Assembly (NCBI GenBank): GCA_002688175.1
Contig: NZCC01000059.1
Location: 1 to 50,422 of the forward strand
Source of the DNA: Chromatiales bacterium
GTDB taxonomy: Bacteria > Pseudomonadota > Gammaproteobacteria > Steroidobacterales > GCA-2729495
DNA length: 50,422 bases
Reading direction: 5' to 3'
Shown: positions 1-9,039 of the stretch, piece by piece
Numbering within the stretch: the stretch's first letter is position 1
How the letters are laid out: every line of letters starts with the position of its first letter
Notes under the pieces: generated by a model
Told to the model about the DNA's origin: nothing
The model's database searches: none
What the model saw: the letters and a program-made list of their open reading frames with translations, nothing else
Position numbers and translations under genes: made by a program

Positions 1-704
1 GGTTAAAGCCTGCTACATGGGCAGTGGCTGTGCTCATCGTAGCCTATTCGCTCGGTACCGTGGAGCGTGGGATCGTCTGGGGCAGCAATCTGAAACTTTG
101 GACCGATGCGACGGAAAAGGCGCCCAATCGCGGGGAATTGTGGAATCTGCTGGGAGTGGCTTATCGGGAACAGGGCGACGATGCAAAAGCCCTGGACGCC
201 TTCCATAAAGCAATCGACGGAGATAATAATCGGACCGGACGTTCCTATGCAAAACGTAATGTTGCACTGATATACCACGGACAAAATAATCTGCAACGAG
301 CTAAGGAATATTATCTGGCAGCTATTGAAGAACAGCCGGACAACCCTAACGCTCAATACGATCTGGGTGTCATGTATAACATGGAGGCGAGAAGTATCGG
401 CGAAGAAAACGACCGGCAGAATCAAATCGGCGCAAAACTGGATTTGGCAGCTACTCACTTCGCAGCAACTGTTCGCCTGAATCCATTTCACATCCGGGCG
501 CGCTGGGGGTTGGCGTCAGTTCTAGCCATGCAGGGTAGGCGCTTGGAAAAGAAAGGAGAACTGCGGCAAGCCGTTGTTCATTACCGGTCCGCATTGGTCG
601 AGCTCGATGCATTGATCGCTCAGGCGCCGAGGTTTGAGTCTCGTGTTCAGATTCAGGAGGAGCGAGCGATTATTGCTGCTGCTTTGAAGCGCATCGCCGA
701 ATAA
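1..704 (+). CDS. Membrane TPR protein, 3' end only (TMTC/PMT-like C-terminal part)
   Basis: The reading frame is open from the first base (in frame from position 3), so the start lies outside the window; the GTG at 24 is probably internal. A last hydrophobic segment (WAVAVLIVAYSLGTVER) is followed by a W-T-D-A-x(3)-A-P-x-R-x-E-L-W-N-L-L-G signature and three or four TPR units to the stop. This layout, with an LWxDA..P..G motif just after the final membrane helix, is known from TMTC-like and other multi-membrane-spanning glycosyltransferase-type proteins whose soluble C-terminus is a TPR array. A transferase function cannot be shown because the catalytic part is missing; an O-antigen-ligase-like protein is an alternative. 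It ends about 110 bp before the next gene. Confidence 0.75.
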   Translation, partial: LKPATWAVAVLIVAYSLGTVERGIVWGSNLKLWTDATEKAPNRGELWNLLGVAYREQGDDAKALDAFHKAIDGDNNRTGRSYAKRNVALIYHGQNNLQRAKEYYLAAIEEQPDNPNAQYDLGVMYNMEARSIGEENDRQNQIGAKLDLAATHFAATVRLNPFHIRARWGLASVLAMQGRRLEKKGELRQAVVHYRSALVELDALIAQAPRFESRVQIQEERAIIAAALKRIAE

Positions 705-812
705 GAGCTATTGCAATATAGCCCGTACCCTGGCGCCAGGGCGTTAGCTGCCGTCAAGTACAATACAGACAGTTGCAATTTTACTTAGACGATAGCTGAC
801 TGGAGATCACCC

Positions 813-3107
813 TTGTTTATGAGTCATTTGTCTGCGGGTTGCCGTATCTTGATCTCACTGCTGGTACTCGTGGGAAGCGTTAGCAGTGCCGAGAAACTTA
901 CCATTGAGAGAATGTTTTCATCACCCGGTCTTTCCGGTGCGAGTCTTCGTTCGCCAAAAATATCTCCCGACGGGCGACTCGTAACCTATTTGCTTGGCAA
1001 GTCTGGCGCTAAAGGTCAGCTTGATCTGTGGGCTTATGATATTGCCAGCGGCAAGCATCGTATGCTGGTTGATTCAGCACAATTGGCTCCCGCAGAGCAG
1101 GCCATGTCTGCTGAGGAGGAGCAGCGTCGTGAACGCCAGCGTATTTCGGCTTTCAGGGGCATCGTACAGTACTACTTTGCTGCAGATTCGCAGCGACTGC
1201 TGGTACCGCTGGGTGGGGATTTGTATGTTTATAATTTAAGTGCCGCTCCTGCTGAAGCTGTGCAACGGATTACCGCTACACCGGAGTACGAGACCGATGC
1301 CCGCTTTTCACCGGGCGGCCGTTATGTGAGTTTTGTGCGCGACAAGAATCTCGTGATTCATGATTTGCAGACCGGTACGGAGACGGCAGTTACTCAAGAC
1401 GGCGGTGGATTGGTAAGTTTTGCAATGGCCGAATTTATCGCTCAGGAGGAGATGGGTCGGCGCACCGGTTACTGGTGGTCACCGGATGATAGACATATTG
1501 CATACACGCGGGTGGATGAATCGCCGGTTGAGGAGGTGGAGCGTTTCGAAATCACAGCAGACGATATTAATGTCGTTAAGCAGCGCTATCCCGTTACGGG
1601 TACACCAAATGTGCAGGTGCAGTTATTTGTTGTTGAGCTAGAGAATCCGGATTCATCCGTCGAGATTGATCTGGGTTCTGAAACTGATTTTTATCTCGCA
1701 CGGGTAGACTGGTTTCCGAATAGCGATATGCTCGCAGTTCAGCACCAGAGTCGCGATCAGAAAACCCTTACATTGCTGGCCGCTGATATCGTATCCGGGT
1801 CGACGCGAGAACTACTACAAGAGCGTGCAACGGCCTGGGTGGATATCCATGATGAGTTGGTATTCCTCAAGCGATCACAGCAGTTTGTCTGGGCCTCGAG
1901 TCGGAGTGGTTTTCGGCATTTGTATTTGTACGAGAATAGCGGACGTCTGGTGCGTCAACTTACCAGCGGTGAGTGGAGCGTTATCGGTAACGGTTTCACG
2001 CCTGCGGTCAAGGGTGTAGATGAACGGCATGGGGTGGTTTATTTTATGGCCAATACCGATTCGCAGCTGGAGCGACACCTGTATTCGGTTTCCCTGTCCG
2101 GATCCAGACCGCAACGCTTGACGCCTCCGGGTGGCTGGCACTCGGCTACCTTGTCGGAGGATAACCGGGTGTTTCTGGACAGGTTTTCAACACCGGATCA
2201 TCCGCAGTCAGTGACCCTGCGCTCTATTACGGGCGAGTCTCTGGGGATATTGATAGCCAATGATCTTGATGATGAGCATCCCTATGCGCAATATCTCGAT
2301 GAACACCTGCCGACTGAGTTTGGTACCCTTGAGGCGAGCGACGGACAAACACTTCACTACCAACTCATCAAGCCACGCAATTTTGATCCCGACACGCAGT
2401 ATCCGGTCATTGTAGACGTATACGGCGGGCCATCATCACAAAAAGTTCGCCGGGCATGGGGCAGTTCTGCACGCAGTAACAGTGGATTCTTCCGTCAATT
2501 CCTGGCTCAGGAGGGCTATATCGTTTTTACCCTCGATAACCGGGGTACCGGCTTTCGTGGTGTTGAATTTGAAGCTGCTCTATACCGAAAAATGGGTACT
2601 GTAGAGGTTGAAGATCAGGTGGCTGGAGCAAAGTATTTGCAGTCATTACCGTTTGTTGATGCCCAGCGTATCGGTATTTTTGGCTGGAGTTACGGTGGTT
2701 ATATGGCATTGATGTGTGTAATGCAGGCTCCAGATACATTCGCCGCTGCAGTTGCTGGTGCACCGGTCACCGACTGGCGACTCTACGATACGCATTACAC
2801 CGAGCGTTACATGAGTACGCCACAGGACAATCCGGACGGCTACGCTGCGAGTAATGTAATAAATCATGTGGATGGACTACAGGGTGATTTGTTGATCATG
2901 CATGGTATGGCTGATGATAATGTTTTGTTCACCCATAGCACGACAGTATTCAAGCGTCTGCAGGACCTGGGTAAGCCCTTTCAGATCATGGCCTATCCGG
3001 GTAGTAAACACGGTTTGTTACGGTTCCCGAAAACGGGTCCGCATGCATATGCAATGGTAAAGCGCTTTTTTGATCAGGAACTGGGTCAGATACTTGCGCG
3101 CCCGTAA
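813..3107 (+). CDS. Secreted dipeptidyl peptidase IV-type serine peptidase (family S9B)
   Basis: About 764 residues, the usual size for bacterial DPP4 enzymes, which cut X-Pro or X-Ala dipeptides from peptide N-termini, typically in the periplasm. A signal peptide ends near VSSA/EKL. Residues about 30-510 form the beta-propeller and contain the paired-glutamate motif (A-Q-E-E-M-G-R-R, then YWWSPDD) that binds the substrate amino terminus. The C-terminal alpha/beta-hydrolase domain shows the full triad: Ser626 in GWSYGGY, Asp701 in HGMADDNV and His733 in SKHG. The start is ambiguous: TTG at 813 lies 7 nt after a GGAG, whereas ATG at 819 lies 13 nt after it. The next gene begins about 20 bp downstream and encodes another peptidase-fold hydrolase, so the two are probably co-transcribed. 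Confidence 0.93.
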   Translation: MFMSHLSAGCRILISLLVLVGSVSSAEKLTIERMFSSPGLSGASLRSPKISPDGRLVTYLLGKSGAKGQLDLWAYDIASGKHRMLVDSAQLAPAEQAMSAEEEQRRERQRISAFRGIVQYYFAADSQRLLVPLGGDLYVYNLSAAPAEAVQRITATPEYETDARFSPGGRYVSFVRDKNLVIHDLQTGTETAVTQDGGGLVSFAMAEFIAQEEMGRRTGYWWSPDDRHIAYTRVDESPVEEVERFEITADDINVVKQRYPVTGTPNVQVQLFVVELENPDSSVEIDLGSETDFYLARVDWFPNSDMLAVQHQSRDQKTLTLLAADIVSGSTRELLQERATAWVDIHDELVFLKRSQQFVWASSRSGFRHLYLYENSGRLVRQLTSGEWSVIGNGFTPAVKGVDERHGVVYFMANTDSQLERHLYSVSLSGSRPQRLTPPGGWHSATLSEDNRVFLDRFSTPDHPQSVTLRSITGESLGILIANDLDDEHPYAQYLDEHLPTEFGTLEASDGQTLHYQLIKPRNFDPDTQYPVIVDVYGGPSSQKVRRAWGSSARSNSGFFRQFLAQEGYIVFTLDNRGTGFRGVEFEAALYRKMGTVEVEDQVAGAKYLQSLPFVDAQRIGIFGWSYGGYMALMCVMQAPDTFAAAVAGAPVTDWRLYDTHYTERYMSTPQDNPDGYAASNVINHVDGLQGDLLIMHGMADDNVLFTHSTTVFKRLQDLGKPFQIMAYPGSKHGLLRFPKTGPHAYAMVKRFFDQELGQILARP

Positions 3108-3126
3108 GTAAATGAAGGAGTTTTTT

Positions 3127-4170
3127 ATGCCTGGCAGGTTGATTGTGTCGGTTGGCATATTTGTGGTGTTGGTATTCACAGCGGGTTATGCAGTGGTTTA
3201 TGCAGATCAGGAATCGGTAAACCCGGTGAAATCGCCGGTTGCGCTGGAGAAACAGCTGGATGAGCTAACTCAGCAGCTGGACCGGTTAGATGATGATGCA
3301 GTCTGGGAGCGACGGCGACTGGTCAAGCAGATTGATGACCTGCGTATCGAATTGCTGACAATCGGTGTGGTCAACTATAAGAAGCTGGTCTATCAGAGCG
3401 TTGATGGTTTAATGATTCCGGCCTACTTGTTTAAGCCGCTCAAGCCGGCACCGAATGCAGTTCCGGCAGTAATCTATGTGCATGGTGGTCAGCACGGCCG
3501 CTTTCGTCCTCGTTCAATGAAGCATGTCATAGCTATGGTGCAGCGCGGCTATGTGGTACTCGCACCGGATTATCGTAGTAGTTCTGGTTATTCACAGGAA
3601 TTTTATGAAGCAGCGGATTATGGCGGGAAGGAAATTGATGACATGCTCGCTGCGCGGGATTTTCTTATTACCCTGCCGGAAGTGGATGCCGAACGAATCG
3701 CGATCCTCGGTTTAAGTCACGGCGGCTATAACTCGTTGATGGCATTAATCCGTGCGCCGGGTAAATTTTCTGCAGCCGTGGATTTTTTCGGGCCTACCGA
3801 TCTGCTCTGGAGGTTGACTGCAACTCCTGACGAGAATCCTAATGCCGAACCGGGTGACCGGGAGAAGTTTGCACAGATGGTCGGTAAGAGTATTGATGAA
3901 GCACCTGAGCTTTATCGCGCTCGTTCGCCGCGTTATCTGGCCGACCAGATCCATGAGCCATTACTGATTTTGCATGGTGATGGGGATGGCGTCGTCTTGT
4001 TACAGGAATCACAATGGTTGGCCGAGGCGCTGGAAGATGCAGGTAAGCAAAACTTTGCTTTTCATATAATAGAGGGAGCCAAGCATGGCTACCCGGCTCC
4101 AGTGTGGGAAAAAGGCTGGCAGCTGGCCTTCCAGTTTCTGCAGCAGGTATTCGATAAGGAATCCGTGTAA
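3127..4170 (+). CDS. Exported S9-like alpha/beta hydrolase (prolyl oligopeptidase family)
   Basis: 347 residues from ATG 3127, chosen because AAGGAG sits 6 nt upstream; an in-frame ATG at 3112 has no such site and would put the ribosome site inside the gene. An N-terminal signal peptide (to about VVYA/DQES) is followed by a short charged helix, probably coiled coil (LEKQLDELTQQLDRL), then an alpha/beta-hydrolase fold. Seen catalytic residues: Ser197 in GLSHGGY, Asp287 in HGDGDGVV, His320 in GAKHGY. There is no beta-propeller, so it resembles the small stand-alone S9 hydrolases (peptidase or esterase). Its position 19 bp behind the DPP4-type gene suggests a shared role in breakdown of exogenous peptides. 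Exact substrate unknown. Confidence 0.85.
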   Translation: MPGRLIVSVGIFVVLVFTAGYAVVYADQESVNPVKSPVALEKQLDELTQQLDRLDDDAVWERRRLVKQIDDLRIELLTIGVVNYKKLVYQSVDGLMIPAYLFKPLKPAPNAVPAVIYVHGGQHGRFRPRSMKHVIAMVQRGYVVLAPDYRSSSGYSQEFYEAADYGGKEIDDMLAARDFLITLPEVDAERIAILGLSHGGYNSLMALIRAPGKFSAAVDFFGPTDLLWRLTATPDENPNAEPGDREKFAQMVGKSIDEAPELYRARSPRYLADQIHEPLLILHGDGDGVVLLQESQWLAEALEDAGKQNFAFHIIEGAKHGYPAPVWEKGWQLAFQFLQQVFDKESV

Positions 4171-4198
4171 GGTGCGGATTAAACTCTGAACCGGGTAA

Positions 4199-5527
4199 TC
4201 ACTTTTCCAATGTATTCTTATAGATGACACCATCTTTCATGATGAGCTGGATATTATTCTCGTAATCTTCCAGCACCTTGACATCTTCCAATGGATTGCC
4301 TTCCACAACCAGCAGGTCAGCGTATGCGCCTTCCTGGATTACACCCAGTGGCCCATCCTGGTAAGGATTGCGGGGGCCTGTGAGCGCCAGTAACCTGGCA
4401 TTGTGGCTGGTAGCCTGCTTGAGAATTTCCAGCGATGTGAACCACCTCAGGCGATAGCCGAATTCATGTACCGCACCTTCATAGGCGCGCATGGAGCCGA
4501 AGGAATCAGTGCCGAAGGCTACCGGAATGCCGAGCTTGAGTGCCGTCAACATTAAATTGTCGGTGCCTTCCATGACTTGGGCAGCTTTGCCGGCCCGTCC
4601 TGAAGCGCCTGGCTTGATGTAACGGCGGACGAATCCGAACGACTGGGACGACAGATAAGCATCTTTCTTCTTGAGCAACTTCAGTGTGTCTTCTGACAGC
4701 AAGTGGCCGTGTTCGATTACCCTGACACCGGCCTCCAGAGCATTGCGTACGGCTGCGTCGGTGTAGGCGTGCACAGCCACAAAAGTATTCCATTGCTCGG
4801 CGGCTTCGACTGCAGCGCGCAATTCTTCCACGCTGTACTGGGTCGTATCGATCGGATCATATTGCGATGAAATACCGCCGCCGGCCATGACCTTGATGGC
4901 TGTCGCGCCCTGACGCAGCGCTTCGCGCACGGCGCGTTTGACCTCGGCTGGTCCCGTCGGCAATCAGGGTGTAACGCTGGCCAATGATATCTGCCGGGCC
5001 GCCCATATTCGGGTGAGGGTCATTCAGCCCGCGGAAATCACCGTGACCACTGGTTTGCGAGATAAACATTGCAGACGGATAAACATGTGGACCTACTGCA
5101 ATCCCCTCATCAATGGCCCGAGCCAGTCCCTGTGAGGGACCGCCCATATCCCGCACGGTCGTCCAGCCGTGCATGAGTACTTTTTCCGCAGCTTGCATGG
5201 ACAGGGCTGCCAGGTAACTTTGATCTTCCGAGCGAAGTTCATCCGGTGATACCGGTAATGCCAGAGCAACCGTCCATGCCCGTCAATGATCGTAGTGGTC
5301 GCTTCAGCCGGGAGATTGTCACCAATGGATTTAATCAGGTTGCCCTCGATCAGCACACTTTGTCCGGCGACAGACTCATCACTGGTCCCATCCCAGATGC
5401 TGACATTGCGGATGAGAACCTGGTTTGTGACCTTAGCGTCTTCTTCTGCAGCTCCGGCTGAAATGCCGCATAGTCCCGTTAGCGCAGTAAAAATAATAAT
5501 GAAACTTGTTTTACTGAAAAAATTCAT
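4199..5527 (-). pseudogene. Exported metal-dependent amidohydrolase, broken by a deletion and a frameshift
   Basis: Three reading frames together make one amidohydrolase (imidazolonepropionase/prolidase-like, PF01979 type). The N-terminal part has a signal peptide (GAAEEDAK) and the usual beta-sandwich start up to IIDGHGR. Here, near 5260-5270, the frame changes and the expected PGLID-x-H-x-H segment with the first two metal ligands cannot be found in any frame, so roughly 30 bases are missing. The middle part (MHGWTTVRDMGG, SGHGDFR) then shifts again at 4953-4955, where removing one base of a CCC run restores LIADGPAEVKRA. The last part keeps VAVHAY, IEHGH and VAFGTDSFG. It faces the S9 hydrolase gene tail to tail, 28 bp away. 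It is either a decaying gene or an assembly problem; as written it cannot make active enzyme. Confidence 0.85.
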
Positions 5528-5592
5528 AATCTGTAATTCCTTTGATCGGTAATATGATCGGGCGAGTTCAAGATATCAGCATGCCTCTTTGG

Positions 5593-6816
5593 TCATTTAT
5601 CTTTTTCTGCATGTGTGTCTGGTTCAAATTGGTTGAGCCGGTTAAATCCCGATTCGAGATCGTCAATCAATTCATCAACGTCCTCAAGCCCGGTGTACAA
5701 GCGCATAGCTGGTCCATGTCCTGCGTATACTTTCGGAGTACGGCCATGTTGCGGGCGACCGCCGATCAGTAGTGATTCATAACCGCCCCAGCTGAAACCC
5801 ATGCTAAATAATTGCATGCCATCCAGCATGGCGTTAACAGCTTCTTTTTCGTAATCGGTGTTTAAGACGATGCCCATCAGGCTGCTGCCACCGGTGAAGT
5901 CTCGTAGCCAGAGATCGTGGCCGGGCGCATCAGGCAGGGGAGGGAACAAAACCTTTGCGACCTCCGGTCTTTGTTGCAACCATTGAGCGATCTTTAATGC
6001 GCTGGCGAACTGCCGTTCTAATCTCACCGATAGCGTTCGCAAGCCTCGCAGGCCCAGGTAGACTTCTTCCGAGCCTGCATTGACACCCTGATGCATGGTT
6101 TCACTTTTTATGGCCGGAAAGTCTTTATTACTACACGCAATAATGCCCAGCATCGCATCTGCATGACCGACAAGATATTTGGTGGCTGCCTGTACAACAA
6201 TATCGACGCCGTGGTCCAGTGGACGAAGATTCAACGGTGTTGCCCAGGTGTTATCCAGAATCGTCACGATGCGGTTACCCCGTTCTGCCGAAAGCCTGGC
6301 TACGGTCGAGGTGATTGCCGGAATATCCTGGACCTCGAAGGTCATTGAGCTTGGTGACTCAAGGTAGACCACCCGCGTATTGGGTCGTATCAATGCCTCG
6401 ATACCCGCGCCGATTTCAGGCGAATAGGTTTCGATTTCAACACCGAATCTGCCCAGATGTGAGCGGCAGAAAGTGATGCCCGGGCCGTAAGCTCCCGCTG
6501 TGATCAGGATATGGTCGCCGGCCTGGACGAAGGTGCTGATCGAAATATTGATCGCAGCCAGACCACAGGATACGGCGATGGCACGGTCCGCCCCTTCCAG
6601 TTCTGCATAAGCTTCTTCCAGTGCCAGGGAACCGGGGGTGCCGACCCGACCGTAGTGAAAGGCCCGAAAATCAGGATCCCAGGTTCTGAGGTCGTTGATG
6701 GTGTCGAACAGTACCGTGGAGGCACGAAACGGTGGAATATTGACCGCACCCTGCGAGACCCGGGTGTTGCGACCTGCATGTGTGAGGGTAGTGTCGACCC
6801 GGCGTTGTTTTTTCAA
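5593..6816 (-). CDS. metC: Cystathionine beta-lyase / Cys-Met metabolism PLP enzyme
   Basis: 407 residues, normal length for the cystathionine gamma-synthase/beta-lyase family. It cleaves cystathionine to homocysteine, pyruvate and ammonia in methionine synthesis, in the cytoplasm with pyridoxal phosphate. The PLP lysine is Lys213 in Q-A-A-T-K-Y-L-V-G-H-A-D, a context close to E. coli MetC. Other family motifs are visible: YGRVGTPGSLALEEAYAELEG near the start and YLESPSSMTFEVQDI before the LDNTWATP cofactor motif. The likely start is TTG at 6816 with a GAGG 10 nt upstream; no ATG fits. A gamma-lyase activity cannot be excluded from sequence alone. It is a single transcription unit as far as can be seen. 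Confidence 0.85.
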   Translation of the reverse strand: MKKQRRVDTTLTHAGRNTRVSQGAVNIPPFRASTVLFDTINDLRTWDPDFRAFHYGRVGTPGSLALEEAYAELEGADRAIAVSCGLAAINISISTFVQAGDHILITAGAYGPGITFCRSHLGRFGVEIETYSPEIGAGIEALIRPNTRVVYLESPSSMTFEVQDIPAITSTVARLSAERGNRIVTILDNTWATPLNLRPLDHGVDIVVQAATKYLVGHADAMLGIIACSNKDFPAIKSETMHQGVNAGSEEVYLGLRGLRTLSVRLERQFASALKIAQWLQQRPEVAKVLFPPLPDAPGHDLWLRDFTGGSSLMGIVLNTDYEKEAVNAMLDGMQLFSMGFSWGGYESLLIGGRPQHGRTPKVYAGHGPAMRLYTGLEDVDELIDDLESGFNRLNQFEPDTHAEKDK

Positions 6817-7162
6817 AGTGTGTTGGCCTCGCGTTGTCAGACCCCGTTACATAACAATGTTTTTACTGCCTGCGTGCTGCCCATACTGCGGCAAATGCGA
6901 CGCTATAGGCTAACATGACTCGAGTGCTCAGCAGAGTTGACCAGTTTGTGGCAGCCGTATCCAGCAACAGGGGCAGGCAGTTCTTCATTTCGGGTCTCCC
7001 GGCAGGGTGCCATGAACAGGCGCAATATGTACTTCTACTCCCTTAGATGTGCCTGAAACTGATTTTGGATCCACGCTTTCTACTTTCTTCCTGTATGTTA
7101 TGTGACCGGCAGCCATCAAGTCTCTAGTGCCCGGATTTTATACGCTGCAAATGAGGAGTGCC
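6817..7162. other. Divergent intergenic region without recognisable gene
   Basis: About 345 bp between metC (leftward) and the HemF-like gene (rightward). It should carry promoters for both, but I see no sigma-70 pair good enough to mark. No RNA gene, repeat or terminator recognised. Confidence 0.5.
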
Positions 7163-8044
7163 ATGAAAAAATCTATCCTGATTGCCGGCCTGTTATGCTG
7201 GTCGTTGTGTCCTGCAGGGGTGGCAGAAGAGATGCCTTTGAAGCCGCTGCCGGCCGCTCAACAGGAGCTTGCCCGGCAGATGAATGAGTTCATTGGCCGT
7301 ATGGATAAGAAATACTTTGACCGGGTTGGCAGGCTGAACGGGGGGCTCGTTTTTGAGGAACTGCTTACCGATACCGATTATTCGAACTACGATATACAGG
7401 TGACCCGTGGTCCGGTCATTGAGAAAGCCGGTCGAATGTTAGCGGTGGGCAAATTGACCAGCCCCGGGCGCGGTGACAGGGTTTTGGCATGGAGCCGATT
7501 TTATTCGCTGGATATTCATCCAAAGACGCCACTGGTTGGTATGTTGCATGCGGCAATTGTCATGCAGTTTTTTGAGAATGGAGAATCTTTCGTTGGCGGC
7601 TGGCTGGGCATTTTACCCGGCACCCGGATTGAAGAAGATCTTGATGCATTAAAATCAATCACCGATGCGCACTTCTCTGGTTACGGTAAGGATCCGGATT
7701 TATGGCGACGTGCAATTTGCAAGGGTACTGAAGGTACCGTAGCGGAATTTCGCCGTCTGCCGGCCTGTGTCGGTGTAAGTTTGTATGCTCGACCCGTGTT
7801 TCCGGGCGATACCGACAAGTCATATGTGTTTGCCGCCGGATTATTTGATGCATTCATTGATGGTTATCTGGATATTGTTGAAAAACGTGCCGATGAACCG
7901 TTTACCGAAGCAGATATCCAGGCGCAAGATGCGATGCGCAAACGCTGGTTGATTGATCAGCTGTTTTCCGATCCGTTTTCGAGCAAGATCGTACCGTTTA
8001 ATGTCTGGTCATTTGCAAATGTACCGCCCGTGATAAAGTTTTAG
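7163..8044 (+). CDS. Exported HemF-like protein (coproporphyrinogen oxidase fold, divergent)
   Basis: 293 residues from ATG 7163, which has GAGGAG 4 nt upstream; it begins with a clear signal peptide (ending PAGVA/EEMP). The mature part lines up by eye with aerobic coproporphyrinogen III oxidase HemF (about 300 residues): RGPVIEKAG matches RNGGVFEQAG, SLDIHPKTPLVGMLHA matches SLVVHPHNPYVPTSHA, FVGGWLGILPG matches the WWFGGG-DLTP region, and DGYLDIVEKR matches DAYLPIVERR. Real HemF is cytoplasmic and keeps a very conserved glycine-rich core; here that core is degraded (the WWFGGG tryptophans and DLTP are absent) and the protein is exported. It therefore probably does something other than haem synthesis, perhaps binding a tetrapyrrole in the periplasm (inference). 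The enoyl-CoA hydratase-family gene follows 59 bp later. Confidence 0.6.
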   Translation: MKKSILIAGLLCWSLCPAGVAEEMPLKPLPAAQQELARQMNEFIGRMDKKYFDRVGRLNGGLVFEELLTDTDYSNYDIQVTRGPVIEKAGRMLAVGKLTSPGRGDRVLAWSRFYSLDIHPKTPLVGMLHAAIVMQFFENGESFVGGWLGILPGTRIEEDLDALKSITDAHFSGYGKDPDLWRRAICKGTEGTVAEFRRLPACVGVSLYARPVFPGDTDKSYVFAAGLFDAFIDGYLDIVEKRADEPFTEADIQAQDAMRKRWLIDQLFSDPFSSKIVPFNVWSFANVPPVIKF

Positions 8045-8103
8045 GTCAGTGGCTGATCAGTGATAGTTACTTATGAGGTAATTTGCATGCTGGACCGAAG
8101 CAT

Positions 8104-8862
8104 ATGATCAGGATTGAGCATCAGGCGAAAACAGCCGTCGTGTATTTTGATCGCGGCGAAAAACTCAATGCCTTTAACCAACAGTTGATTCAGGCATTGA
8201 CTCAAACAGCGCGTGAGTTTGAGCAGGACCGGGTTGTTCAGTCCATTGTGCTTACCGGAACGCAAAAGACTTTTTCCTCGGGTATGGATCTCGATGATGA
8301 GATGTGGGATATGCCTGAAGCGACTGACCTTGAGCGGCGTGACACTTATTATAGTGGTGTCAGGTTGTGTGAGGCATGGGAGCGATTACCGCAGGTGACC
8401 ATCGCTGCCATAGAGGGCATGGCGGTTGGTGCGGGGGTGGCCCTGGCGTTATCCTGTGATTGGCGGGTTGCAGCGCAGGACGCATTTTTGTATGTGCCGG
8501 AAGTAAAAGTGGGCATTAATCTGCAATGGGGGGCCGTACCAAGGCTGGTATCACTGGTTGGACCGGCCAGGGCCAAGCAGATTTGTCTTTTGTGTCAGAA
8601 ATATTCTGCTGAGCAGGCTTTTGGGTGGGGTCTTCTGGACAAGGTAGCGCCTGTGGGTGGTGCTATTGAGTTAGCGTGTGAACTCGCTTCTGAAGTCAAT
8701 AAGCAACCGGATGTCACAATTCGGATGATCAAAGAAGCTATCAATGCAACCAGCAATGTCCTGCACCGGGCCACGTCGTTCGCAGATGCCGATCAAAGTC
8801 AGCTTTCAGGTAATTTTTTAGCGGCTCGTTCAGCCCGAAATAAGTTTCTTGGTAAGAAATGA
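8104..8862 (+). CDS. Enoyl-CoA hydratase/isomerase family protein (crotonase fold)
   Basis: 252 residues from ATG 8104, the usual crotonase length; an in-frame TTG at 8083 with GAGG 4 nt upstream is an alternative start. Crotonase motifs are present: FSSGMDLDD for CoA binding, and AIEGMAVGAGVALALSCDWR for the oxyanion hole. Of the two glutamates of classical hydratase, the second is kept (Glu133 in VPEVKVG), but the first, normally in G-G-C-E-L-A, is Ala113 here. Family knowledge says that one-glutamate members act mostly as isomerases or on other acyl-CoA chemistry, so a plain beta-oxidation hydratase is less likely. Cytoplasmic. No other fatty-acid gene lies nearby. Confidence 0.85.
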   Translation: MIRIEHQAKTAVVYFDRGEKLNAFNQQLIQALTQTAREFEQDRVVQSIVLTGTQKTFSSGMDLDDEMWDMPEATDLERRDTYYSGVRLCEAWERLPQVTIAAIEGMAVGAGVALALSCDWRVAAQDAFLYVPEVKVGINLQWGAVPRLVSLVGPARAKQICLLCQKYSAEQAFGWGLLDKVAPVGGAIELACELASEVNKQPDVTIRMIKEAINATSNVLHRATSFADADQSQLSGNFLAARSARNKFLGKK

Positions 8863-9039
8863 GCATTCTGTGATCTGATTATGAGTGGATTCTAGCCGCG
8901 ATCAGGCAATGGCTAATGAATAGTACGGCGATCAGTTCCGGGCATAGTGCGGCTGTAGTTGTTCCACGTAGAATTATGAAACTGACGATGGCTTGATCGG
9001 CGATATGGGTGCCGAGTTCAAGGTGCTTTGCAGGCCTTT

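Noticed and set aside
728-741. Perfect palindrome CCCTGGCGCCAGGG after the first gene
   Set aside because: It has no T-run and only a four-base effective loop, so I do not call it a terminator; a chance palindrome or single binding site remains possible.
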